Positions 1 to 5,885 of a stretch of DNA of 6,000 nucleotides are shown here, piece by piece. The translations under genes were made by a program, and so were the position numbers. Each line of letters starts with the position of its first letter. Position 1 is the first letter of the stretch. The stretch is taken from assembly GCA_030681635.1 (NCBI GenBank), contig JAUXRT010000539.1, positions 1 through 6,000 of the forward strand. Reading direction: 5' to 3'. Below the pieces are notes generated by a model. The model did no database searches. It worked only from the letters and a program-made list of their open reading frames with translations, and was not told the origin of the DNA. The stretch comes from Reyranella sp. (lineage in GTDB: Bacteria; Pseudomonadota; Alphaproteobacteria; Reyranellales; Reyranellaceae).

Positions 1-408
1 ATGCCCAGCAGGCCGAAGCAGCCGATGGTGATGGCCGATCCGATGCTGATGCCGGCCGCAAGGGTGATGCGGCCAGCGTGGCGCCACGATTGACCGCCGA
101 GCCGACCACGCTGATGGTGAGCGGACAGGGACCGCCGCCCCCGCAGGCATCGAGTGCTGCTGCTAAGTGATTCTTGCGGCGGCTGAGCGGTTCGTCGTGG
201 CTCGCGCCGCCACGGCCTTGACCATCTCGAAGATGCGCTTGCGGAGCTTGGGTTCGCGGATCGTCGAAGAATCCGTGGTCCTGAACTTGATGGGACGCCC
301 TGTCTGAGGCGCATGCGTCCCGCGCGTCAAGCCACCGCCTGCTTCCGTGGTGCTTCCGCCGCAATTGTCCTTCCGGGAAGGCGTCGCAAAGTCATTGAAA
401 AGCGCCAC
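1..408 (-). pseudogene. Decayed minus-strand gene of unknown function, runs off the left edge
   Basis: I do not recognise the product. An open frame starts at ATG 408 (MALFNDFATPSRK...) and stops at 163, giving 81 residues with a basic helix-like segment near residues 53-70 (KLRKRIFEMVKAVAARA). Between about 165 and 300 its third codon positions are almost all G or C, as expected of real coding DNA in a high-GC genome. Past the stop the same bias continues in other minus-strand frames. Roughly 155-70 reads as a Gly-rich then Val/Ala-rich stretch (DACGGGGPCPLTISVVGSAV), and roughly 72-1 reads as a hydrophobic segment (ITLAAGISIGSAITIGCFG). The simplest reading is one gene broken by at least two frameshifts, with a membrane-like or secreted C-terminal part continuing outside the window. 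The alternative is a genuine 81-residue protein followed by unrelated DNA. No clear Shine-Dalgarno sequence precedes 408. Confidence 0.35.
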
Positions 409-421
409 GAACGACGAAAAA

Positions 422-565
422 ATGAGTATTACGTCTACGCCATATGCTTACGAAGCCTCTATCGCCGGGCCTGAGGGTGGGAATCAGCAATTGCTCGACG
501 TAGGCTGTGAAGCTGACGCCATTGATCGGCCCGTCGAACAAGCACGGAGCAGTAATGCCACATAA
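422..565 (+). CDS. Small hypothetical ORF (47 aa), doubtful
   Basis: Starting from ATG 422, a 47-residue protein begins MSITSTPYAYEASIAG and ends at TAA 563-565. The frame is also open upstream to a GTG at 347, but that part lies opposite the minus-strand ORF. The first ten residues are rich in Ser and Thr, a composition seen in the leaders of type III secreted proteins; that is a resemblance only. There is no recognisable domain, no convincing Shine-Dalgarno sequence before 422, and third-position GC is only about half, lower than in the intact genes further right. It could be the 5' fragment of a truncated gene or chance. Its start lies 13 bp from the divergent start at 408, which leaves no room for two promoters, so at most one of the pair is likely to be expressed in this form. 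Confidence 0.25.
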   Translation: MSITSTPYAYEASIAGPEGGNQQLLDVGCEADAIDRPVEQARSSNAT

Positions 566-675
566 CAGACCGATAAACGTGTGTTCAAACTACATTGCCT
601 GATGACAAAGACTCCAGCATTACTGTCATGCCAAAGCACTATGCGCCGCTGCCCCAATGAAACAATGACATTTGA

Positions 676-2577
676 GTGCAGAGAAATGCCATGATCGATG
701 GCCAGCCGCGCAAGTCGGATCGTCTCACGATGTCGCGTAAGCGGCGGATTCCGATGGTCGCCGTTCTTGGATCGGCGTTCTCCCTAGTCGCTGTCATCTC
801 GAGCGTCGCCTACTTCTTTCTGCTCTACGGCGCGACTATCACCACAGAGAACATGCTGCACGATCGCGCGCGTCGCCTCGTCGAAGACGAAGTCCAACGA
901 GTCAGGGCGTTGCTCAACCCCGTTGCGGAAGAGATCGGGCTTCTTGCTGTTCTTGTAAGTGCTCGACACCTACAACGCACTGCAATCAACGAGATGGCCG
1001 AAATGCTGAGCCTGGCTGTCAATCGGATGCCGGGTGTGATGATAGCCGAGTTCCACGGATCCGATCAGCGCGTGCATCGTGTGGTTCGCGCACCGGACGG
1101 ATCTGCTCAGTATAATGAAGCACTGCAGGCAGAGCAGCCGTTACTCCTCCTTAAAGCCAGAGTTCGACAAGCCGGACCCGGGATTTTGTGGGGGCCGCTG
1201 CGTTGGAGTTTCACAGCGGGACAGACAGTTGTTGAACTGGCAGCACCGATATATGGCGCGGACGGCTCGTTCGTCGGCGCCTTCGTGGTTGCCTTGGCCA
1301 TAAGCCAACTCTCCGAACGAACCTCGGATGCAAATCCCAGAAGCAATGGCGCGAGTTTCATAATCGTCGGTCACGACAAAGTATTGGCCCATCATCGCTT
1401 GAACGATCCCCGGGGGTTAGGTCTTTCGGAGCAGAAGCCGTTGCCCAGGATTGATGAGGTCGATGATGCCGTGCTTGCTGCGATTTGGAATGAACCTGCC
1501 CAGAACATGTGGTTCGATGGTGATGTCCGCGCCCTCGGACACGTGGCGGAGATGGGCGGCAAGAAATGGTTGTTTGTGCATCGCGTTGTATCTGGCTATG
1601 GCCCGGATCCTTGGTTCGTTGGCCGCTACTTCCCGATCGAAGAAGTCACGGGGGCTCTCTCGAGCCTTGCTTGGGGGGCGCTCGTTGGCGCGGGGAGCCT
1701 TGTGTTCGCTTTTCTGCTCGCGGTGGCCATCAGCCTCAAGGTCGGGCGCCTGATCGGTACGATAACTTCGGCTGCCAAGGCAATAGGCCGACTGCAATTC
1801 GGCCAAGTCTACTATCAGCCGTCGCGGGTGCGCGAGATCGACGACGCTGGCTATAGTCTGGACCGGGCGCGTGATGCGCTCAATTGGTTTGGCGCCTACG
1901 TGCCGAAAAGCCTTATTCGCCGGATCATGGAGGCAGGTGAAGCGGGGTTGGTCTCCCGAAAACAACTCGTCACGGTGATGTTTACCGATATAGTTCAGTT
2001 CTCCCAGCTAACTCGGAACATGCCCGGCGACGAAGTCGCCGATCTGCTGAACCACCACTTTGCGCTTCTGGGCGCGTGTATCGAGCGCGAACGCGGAGTG
2101 GTCGACAAGTTCATCGGTGATGCGGTCATGGCGGTGTGGGGAGGCATCGGCGGCTCGGCCGGTCACGCTGATTCGGCGGTACGGGCTGCTCTCGCAATTG
2201 CCCGTGCGCTTCAAGACGATAATGTCGCTCGCCAAAGTGAGGGCAGGCCTCCGATCCGAGTCCGTGTCGGGATACACTCTGGGCCGGTCGTCGCCGGCAA
2301 CATAGGTTCAGCCGACCGGGTCAACTACACGGTGGTGGGAGATACGGTGAATGTGGCTCAGCGCCTCGAACAGGTGGGCAAAGAGTTTATGGTCGCCGAC
2401 GAAGTAGTCACGGTCCTTGTTAGTGCCGACACGGTCGCGGCATTGAAGGACCCTTTCCTTGTTGCGCGGTTCTGCGGTGAGCCAATAGTCTGCCAAGGCA
2501 AGACTGGGGACGATATTGTGAAGTGTCTCAAGCTGTCTCTAGCTTCGGCGTCAGTGGTCGATGATCTTGACGATTGA
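676..2577 (+). CDS. Membrane-bound class III adenylate cyclase with periplasmic sensor region
   Basis: Predicted to make cAMP from ATP in the cytoplasm in response to a signal sensed outside the inner membrane. Numbering is from GTG 676 (633 aa). A basic N-terminus is followed by TM1 (about 25-52), a 275-residue periplasmic region (53-327) with a CACHE-like pattern (LAAPIYGADGSFVGAFVVAL near 188-207), TM2 (about 328-353), a HAMP-like linker (354-405) and a C-terminal cyclase domain (about 425-590). All catalytic positions are present: metal-binding Asp438 (FTDIVQFS) and Asp482 (DKFIGDAVMAVWG), purine-selecting Lys478 with Thr552 (YTVVGDTVN), and Asn559 and Arg563 for the transition state. The Lys/Thr pair is known from bacterial adenylate cyclases such as CyaB1/CyaC, so I favour ATP over GTP. 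The start is uncertain. GTG 676 has no clear ribosome site, ATG 691 has AGAGA about 7 bases upstream, and ATG 730 is also possible. The 110 bp before it shows no promoter I can defend. Confidence 0.93.
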   Translation: MQRNAMIDGQPRKSDRLTMSRKRRIPMVAVLGSAFSLVAVISSVAYFFLLYGATITTENMLHDRARRLVEDEVQRVRALLNPVAEEIGLLAVLVSARHLQRTAINEMAEMLSLAVNRMPGVMIAEFHGSDQRVHRVVRAPDGSAQYNEALQAEQPLLLLKARVRQAGPGILWGPLRWSFTAGQTVVELAAPIYGADGSFVGAFVVALAISQLSERTSDANPRSNGASFIIVGHDKVLAHHRLNDPRGLGLSEQKPLPRIDEVDDAVLAAIWNEPAQNMWFDGDVRALGHVAEMGGKKWLFVHRVVSGYGPDPWFVGRYFPIEEVTGALSSLAWGALVGAGSLVFAFLLAVAISLKVGRLIGTITSAAKAIGRLQFGQVYYQPSRVREIDDAGYSLDRARDALNWFGAYVPKSLIRRIMEAGEAGLVSRKQLVTVMFTDIVQFSQLTRNMPGDEVADLLNHHFALLGACIERERGVVDKFIGDAVMAVWGGIGGSAGHADSAVRAALAIARALQDDNVARQSEGRPPIRVRVGIHSGPVVAGNIGSADRVNYTVVGDTVNVAQRLEQVGKEFMVADEVVTVLVSADTVAALKDPFLVARFCGEPIVCQGKTGDDIVKCLKLSLASASVVDDLDD

Positions 2578-2728
2578 GACGAGCCACTTTTGGTCATCGC
2601 GCCGTAGTTGGACGACTTTACGTCACTGTGAACTGGTTTCCGTTACCCCAAACGCTTCGCGGCGACCTAACTCTTGAAAATGTCGGGGCCAAACTGCCAT
2701 TGCAGCTTGGAGACGCGAGCTTGAACAG

Positions 2729-2742
2729 GCGGTGTATACCGC
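2729..2742. promoter_or_regulatory. Short inverted repeat upstream of the cytochrome b561 gene
   Basis: The arms GCGGT and ACCGC are perfectly complementary around a 4-base centre (GTAT), 32 bp upstream of the b561 start codon. It may be a regulator-binding site or a chance repeat; five-base arms are weak evidence. It lies in the 197-bp gap after the cyclase, in which I see no gene and no clear -35/-10 pair. Confidence 0.15.
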
Positions 2743-2765
2743 AAATGCTTAGAATAGGAACCCTC

Positions 2766-2770
2766 GGAGG
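2766..2770 (+). promoter_or_regulatory. Shine-Dalgarno site fixing the b561 start
   Basis: GGAGG ends 4 bases before ATG 2775. It is the only good ribosome site in the open frame that extends back to 2574, so it decides the start. Confidence 0.6.
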
Positions 2771-2774
2771 CATC

Positions 2775-3347
2775 ATGTTACCGACAGCCGTACATTCTTG
2801 GCCTACTCGGCTCCTGCATTTTCTTCTTGCAGGCGCGATCGTCCATCAACTTACTGTCAGTCTGGTGATGGAGGTGCCAAAGGCAACCAAACCGGGAAAC
2901 GTGGCGTTCGAGTTGCATGAGACCGTAGGCATTGCGAGCCTGGGCATAGTGGCTTCTTTCTGGCTCTGGACGGTGGTTCGCCGGCATGAACCGGGCATTG
3001 GTGCGTTGTTCCCGTGGTTCTCGCGAATTGGTCGCCAGGCACTCTTTCAAGATCTTCGAGCGCACTGGGCAAGCTTGCGCCGACTCAGGCTACACTTTGC
3101 GTCCGAGCGGCCTGCAGCGAGTGCGGTACATGGGCTAGGCTTGTGTGCTGCAACTGGCATGGTGATTACAGGCGCCGGTGGCTGGCTTCTCCCGCTTTCG
3201 TCAAGCACGGCTCAGTGGGTTCTTGATCTCCATGGAGTTCTTGGGAACGTGATGTGGGTCTATCTCATTGGACACGCCACCGTTGCGCTCCTCCATGAAC
3301 TTGCGGGAACTCGGGTTTTAAGAAGCATTTTTGCGCTGAAGAGTTGA
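2775..3347 (+). CDS. Cytochrome b561-family membrane protein (di-haem b-type, four helices)
   Basis: Predicted inner-membrane b-type cytochrome of 190 aa that passes electrons between the quinone pool or another donor and a partner protein. There are four hydrophobic segments at about 12-32, 47-68, 115-137 and 151-175. Histidines lie in or beside each: His15 and His24, His48 (ELHETVG), His119 (VHGLGL), and His153, His167 and His174 (LDLHGVLGN, LIGHATVALLHEL). This matches the bis-histidine haem pattern of the b561 / Ni-Fe hydrogenase cytochrome b superfamily. The long basic loop at about 69-110 is probably cytoplasmic. The start at ATG 2775 is chosen because GGAGG (2766-2770) sits 4 bases upstream and the first helix begins about 12 residues in, usual for the family. 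The frame is open back to a TTG at 2574 that overlaps the cyclase stop, but that 67-residue extension has no family character. No hydrogenase, cytochrome c or dehydrogenase partner is visible here. Confidence 0.8.
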   Translation: MLPTAVHSWPTRLLHFLLAGAIVHQLTVSLVMEVPKATKPGNVAFELHETVGIASLGIVASFWLWTVVRRHEPGIGALFPWFSRIGRQALFQDLRAHWASLRRLRLHFASERPAASAVHGLGLCAATGMVITGAGGWLLPLSSSTAQWVLDLHGVLGNVMWVYLIGHATVALLHELAGTRVLRSIFALKS

Positions 3348-3383
3348 GACTTCTGTGATCCGCGGGTCGATCAAGAATTTTGA

Positions 3384-3411
3384 GGTCCGAGTTGCGAGGG
3401 ACCAGAATTTT
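3384..3411 (+). terminator. Weak hairpin after the b561 gene, possible terminator
   Basis: GGTCC (3384-3388) pairs with GGACC (3399-3403) across a 10-base loop and is followed by AGAATTTTATT. The same eight bases AGAATTTT also occur just before the hairpin (3374-3381), giving a direct repeat 30 bp apart at 3374 and 3404. The stem is short and the T-run is interrupted, so this is a weak Rho-independent terminator at best. It would separate the b561 transcript from that of the VIT-like gene. Confidence 0.25.
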
Positions 3412-3491
3412 ATTGGCCCTTCGACTTTGTCGCTCGGAGCCAAGCTTTGTCGTTGTTCTCAGTCATTTTCGTGGCTAACGGCTTGGATTGT

Positions 3492-3504
3492 GATCATCTT
3501 GATC
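3492..3504. promoter_or_regulatory. Perfect inverted repeat just upstream of the VIT-like gene
   Basis: GATCA, a 3-base centre (TCT) and TGATC form a perfect 5-3-5 palindrome that ends 8 bases before the Shine-Dalgarno sequence and 19 bases before the start codon. That is a good place for an operator, perhaps for a metal- or redox-responsive repressor. It does not match an FNR/FixK box (TTGAT-N4-ATCAA), and I cannot assign a regulator. A second pair of the same half-sites, TGATC and GATCA, lies at 3356-3373 with an 8-base spacer. Confidence 0.25.
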
Positions 3505-3512
3505 TGACAGGC

Positions 3513-3518
3513 GGGAGG
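3513..3518 (+). promoter_or_regulatory. Shine-Dalgarno site of the VIT-like gene
   Basis: GGGAGG ends 5 bases before ATG 3524. Another ATG at 3520 is too close to the site and in another frame, so 3524 is the start. Confidence 0.65.
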
Positions 3519-3523
3519 TATGG

Positions 3524-4225
3524 ATGAGCCGTCTTCACTTGCACCCGGAGAGCCACCTCGTCGATCGCATTGGATGGTTGAGAGCAGCGGTGCTCGGGGC
3601 TAACGATGGCATTGTCTCAACGTCGAGCTTGATCGTCGGTGTTGCAGCAGCCGCCACTACGCAGAACGAGGTTTTCATAGTGGGTATCGCAGGGCTGGTA
3701 GCTGGCGCTATGTCGATGGCAGCCGGCGAATATGTTTCGGTAAGCTCACAATCCGACACCGAACGGGCGGATCTAGCACGCGAACGAAAGGAGTTGAGTG
3801 AGAACATCGGGCTTGAGCACGGCGAACTCACCGACATCTACGTGAAGCGCGGTGTCGATCGAGAGCTTGCTCGCCGAGTTGCCGAACAGCTGATGGCGAA
3901 GGACGCCTTGGCCACTCACGCTCGTGACGAACTGGGCATATCGGAATTCACCACTGCCCGCCCGATGCAAGCGGCCCTGACTTCCGCCGCCACTTTCGCC
4001 GTTGGCGCCGCCATGCCGTTGGTGATGGTTGTCATATCGCCAGCCAATATGCTGGCCCCGATCGTTTCGGCCGCCTCCTTGGGCTTCCTGGCCCTCCTGG
4101 GCGCGATCGGGGCACGAGCGGGAGGTGCGAACGTTTTCCGAGCAACAGTGCGCGTGACTTTCTGGGGTGCCTCGGCGATGGGGCTGACCGCCGCCATCGG
4201 CACCATCGTTGGAAGGGCAGTTTGA
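3524..4225 (+). CDS. VIT1/CCC1-family Fe2+/Mn2+ transporter
   Basis: Predicted inner-membrane transporter of 233 aa that moves Fe2+ or Mn2+ out of the cytoplasm, probably in exchange for protons, protecting against metal overload. The family layout is complete, with five hydrophobic helices at about 20-42, 47-72, 147-172, 177-198 and 208-230. The first carries the hallmark LGANDGIVSTSSLIVG with Asp28. The second carries GAMSMAAGEYVSVSSQ with Met63, Met65 and Glu69, corresponding to the ion path in plant VIT1. Between helices 2 and 3 lies a hydrophilic helical domain (about 75-142) rich in Glu, Asp and His (for example ERKELSENIGLEHGELTD), the cytosolic metal-collecting domain of the family. 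Length is typical and I see no disruption. The gene stands alone after a 176-bp gap that holds a palindrome and a possible terminator. Whether iron or manganese is the main substrate cannot be read from the sequence. Confidence 0.9.
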   Translation: MSRLHLHPESHLVDRIGWLRAAVLGANDGIVSTSSLIVGVAAAATTQNEVFIVGIAGLVAGAMSMAAGEYVSVSSQSDTERADLARERKELSENIGLEHGELTDIYVKRGVDRELARRVAEQLMAKDALATHARDELGISEFTTARPMQAALTSAATFAVGAAMPLVMVVISPANMLAPIVSAASLGFLALLGAIGARAGGANVFRATVRVTFWGASAMGLTAAIGTIVGRAV

Positions 4226-4389
4226 GGTATCGCAGGATTGGCGGAAGGCGGCCGCGCCTGCGGAGATTGTCGGATTTCAGTCGTCTTCTCTCCGCCGCTT
4301 CCTGCCAGCGGTTGTCTGAGGCGAGCACGGCCCTGTCGGTCTCGCGAATGTGCCGGTAGAGGGCGGCGATACGGCTAAAGGCCACCGAG
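4226..4389. other. Unassigned spacer with minus-strand coding-like bias
   Basis: No gene is called. The minus strand here has strong third-position GC in one open frame that also covers 4390-4430, reading NFALSVAFSRIAALYRHIRE and then an Arg-rich tail. The frame then runs antisense into the VIT-like gene until 4032, and that last part is a shadow. I know no family for it. It may be the end of a decayed minus-strand gene. A small hairpin (AGGCG and CGCCT around GCCG, near 4246-4259) has no T-run and is not called as a terminator. Confidence 0.3.
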
Positions 4390-4610
4390 AGAGCGAAATT
4401 TGGCGTCGGCTCCTTGCCGACGATTTCCGCGTGGCTGGATATTGCCGTGCAAGTCGATTTCCAGAATGGATGACGTAAGGATTCTTTGGCACAATTGTTG
4501 GCAGTGCCTCCCCCTTGGTCAAGCTGGCGACCAGAGACCCAAGGTATTCCTGCGGTGAGCCGCCTGTACGCTAAAGATCTAATCGTGAAGATTGGTGGGC
4601 TCGAGGGCAC
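4390..4610 (-). pseudogene. Possible relic of a serine recombinase C-terminus
   Basis: This is a tentative reading made from pieces in different minus-strand frames. From right to left they are IFTIRSLAYRRLTAGI, then SLVASLTKGEALP (about 4505-4545), then ILEIDLHGNI (4438-4467). In large serine recombinases of alphaproteobacteria the C-terminal region has the same order: a segment like IHPNLAEIYRRKVASLTEAL, then a stretch ending in an EIDLHGDLA-like motif near the end. The resemblance is from memory and the pieces are short. The frame changes, if real, mean the gene is dead, and no catalytic domain is visible. Alternatively the stretch is noncoding. It lies between the VIT-like gene and the IS66 remnant, where debris of mobile elements is expected. 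Confidence 0.25.
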
Positions 4611-4634
4611 GATGATGGTGTCGGCTTAGCCCTG

Positions 4635-4974
4635 ATGGACACGATCGTAGATGTCAGTTTCGAGACCAGACGCTGCCGCTAAACACCGCCGCCGGTGCGC
4701 CCTGAAGACGAGAAGTGGCGAATCGTTGCGGAGAGTCCGAGCGCGGGGCGTCGGTATCGGCGGTGACCCGGCGTCACGACGTCAATGCGAACCTGTTGTT
4801 CTCGTGGCGCCGGGTGATGGGGCCGGTTGCGTCGGCATATGCGGATGAGCCGACCAGGTTCGTGCCGGCGGTGATCACACCAAAGTCGAGGCGGCTTCGA
4901 CGCCCGTGCCGCCGCCGTCGGCGGGCGCGATGGAGATCGTGCTGGTCGTTGGCGATCGGGTCATCGTGGCAGCT
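4635..4974 (+). pseudogene. tnpA: IS66-family accessory protein TnpA, degraded and truncated
   Basis: TnpA is the small helix-turn-helix protein encoded first in IS66 elements and needed for their transposition. The remnant starts at ATG 4635 (MDTIVDVSFETRRCR), meets TAA at 4680-4682, and continues in the same frame as RPEDEKWRIVAES. Near 4738 the reading moves to the next frame back, giving ERGASVSAVTRRHDVNANLL and then FSWRR, the family's DNA-binding core. Near 4865-4885 it moves again to reach PPPSAGAMEIVLVVGDRVIV. Both shifts fit single-base deletions; at the first, the family sequence ESLEPGA explains the bases exactly if one is missing from the Leu codon. The last 15-20 codons expected are absent because the next element begins at about 4975. 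No IS66 tnpB or tnpC follows, so the rest of the element was lost or lies beyond the later insertions. Confidence 0.8.
4635..4974 (+). mobile_element. IS66-family insertion sequence remnant (left part)
   Basis: Only the tnpA part of the element is visible. I could not find a convincing IS66 left inverted repeat upstream of 4635. The right side is interrupted by the IS256-type element. Confidence 0.65.
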
Positions 4975-5863
4975 GGAAGTGTCAGGAATATTGTGTGTGG
5001 GCAATCCGTGGGTAACCTTAGGAAGGGGACCACACGATGCCTATCAAGCCAGAACATCTTGACGAGCTTTTGGCCGGCTACGAGAAGCCGGAGGACCTGC
5101 TGGGCGAAGACGGCCTGTTCAAGCAGCTGAAGAAAGCACTGCTCGAGCGGGCGCTGGGCGCCGAGCTGACGCACCATCTTGGTTATGAGAAGGGCGATCC
5201 CGCCGGCCGGGGGACCGGCAACAACCGCAATGGGAGCTATCCCAAGACGGTGCTGACCGAGGATGGGTCGGTCGAGATCGAGGTGCCGCGTGACCGCAAG
5301 GGCAGCTTTGAGCCGCAGATCGTGGCCAAGGGCGAGACCCGGCTCGACGGCTTCGACGACAAGATCATCTCGCTGTACGCCCGCGGGATGACGGTCCGGG
5401 AGATCCAGGGCCACCTGCGCGAACTCTATGCCGTCGACGTCTCGCCCGACCTGATCAGCCGCGTCACCGACGCTGTCCTCGACGAGGTTCGCGAGTGGCA
5501 GAATCGGCCACTCGATGCGGTCTATCCGGTGGTCTTCTTCGATGCGCTCAGGGTCAAGATCCGCGACGAGAGCGTGGTCAGGAACAAGGCCGTCTACCTG
5601 GCCCTGGCGCTGGACTGCGAAGGCCATAAGCATGTCCTGGGCCTGTGGATCGAGCAGAGTGAGGGCGCCAAGTTCTGGCTGCGCGTCATGAACGAGCTCA
5701 AGAACCGCGGCGTCGACGACATCATCTTCGCCGTGGTCGATGGGCTCAAGGGCTTCCCCGACGCCATCACTGCCGTCTTCCCCCGGACGACCGTGCAGAC
5801 CTGCGTCGTCCATCTGATCAGGAACAGCCTGAGCTTCGTGTCCTGGCAGGATCGTAAGCGGCT
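4975..5863 (+). mobile_element. IS256-family insertion sequence, left part, interrupted by an IS630-family element
   Basis: The left end is placed at about 4975, where the IS66 tnpA reading stops. The bases that follow (GGAAGTGTCAGGAATATTGT) look like the terminal inverted repeat of rhizobial IS256-family elements. The exact first base could be a few positions off, and neither the right end nor the expected 8-9 bp target duplication can be seen. The leader of about 60 bp to the transposase start is normal. The element is broken at the CTAG site at 5862-5865. Confidence 0.65.
5021..5028 (+). promoter_or_regulatory. Shine-Dalgarno site of the IS256-family transposase
   Basis: GGAAGGGG ends 8 bases before ATG 5037, supporting that start. 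Confidence 0.5.
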
Positions 5864-5885
5864 AGAGCGGATTCCGGTTGGGTAG
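5037..5885 (+). pseudogene. IS256-family (mutator-type) transposase, truncated
   Basis: This DDE transposase moves its own element by a copy-out, paste-in route. The visible 282 codons match the N-terminal two thirds of a protein usually about 400 residues long. They include a helical N-terminal DNA-binding region (about 1-60), the GNNRNGSYPKTV motif at 61-72, the LYARGMTVREIQGHL helix at 113-127, and the first two catalytic aspartates: Asp169 (VVFFDALRVKIRDE) and Asp235 (FAVVDGLKGFPDAI). The family CxxH signature is Cys256 and His259 (QTCVVHLIRNS). The catalytic Glu, expected about 110 residues after Asp235, is missing. Family sequence ends at about residue 275 (SWQDRKRL). The last residues, ERIPVG and the stop at 5883-5885, are translated from the inverted repeat of the IS630-family element. 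The protein cannot be an active transposase by itself, and no frameshift is seen before the break. Confidence 0.92.

Noticed and set aside
3..170. Plus-strand open frame ending in an Ala/Pro-rich tail (PPPPQASSAAAK)
   Set aside because: It is low-complexity and its third-position GC is weaker than that of the minus-strand frames over the same bases, so the minus strand is the better coding candidate.
566..690. Nod box, tts box, sigma-54 or NifA-type sites upstream of the cyclase
   Set aside because: I looked because the replicon seems rhizobial. TGT and ACA occur here but are 9 or 7 bases apart, not 10. The GG/GC spacing for sigma-54 is wrong, and no nod-box or tts-box pattern was found.
1417..1965. 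Minus-strand open frame of 182 codons inside the cyclase gene
   Set aside because: It is antisense to the periplasmic region, TM2 and linker of a clearly coding gene, and has no family character or ribosome site.
2574..2774. TTG start at 2574 for the b561 gene
   Set aside because: The extra residues do not resemble the family, and GGAGG lies just before ATG 2775.
3425..3452. Direct repeat CTTTGTCG in the gap before the VIT-like gene
   Set aside because: Eight bases repeated once in an intergenic region are compatible with chance and lack any symmetry or further copies.
4875..5813. Long open frame on the minus strand (312 codons)
   Set aside because: It lies opposite the IS256-type transposase, whose motifs are unmistakable. 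The antisense frame is an artefact of high-GC codons and is full of Asp/Val/Leu runs without any domain.
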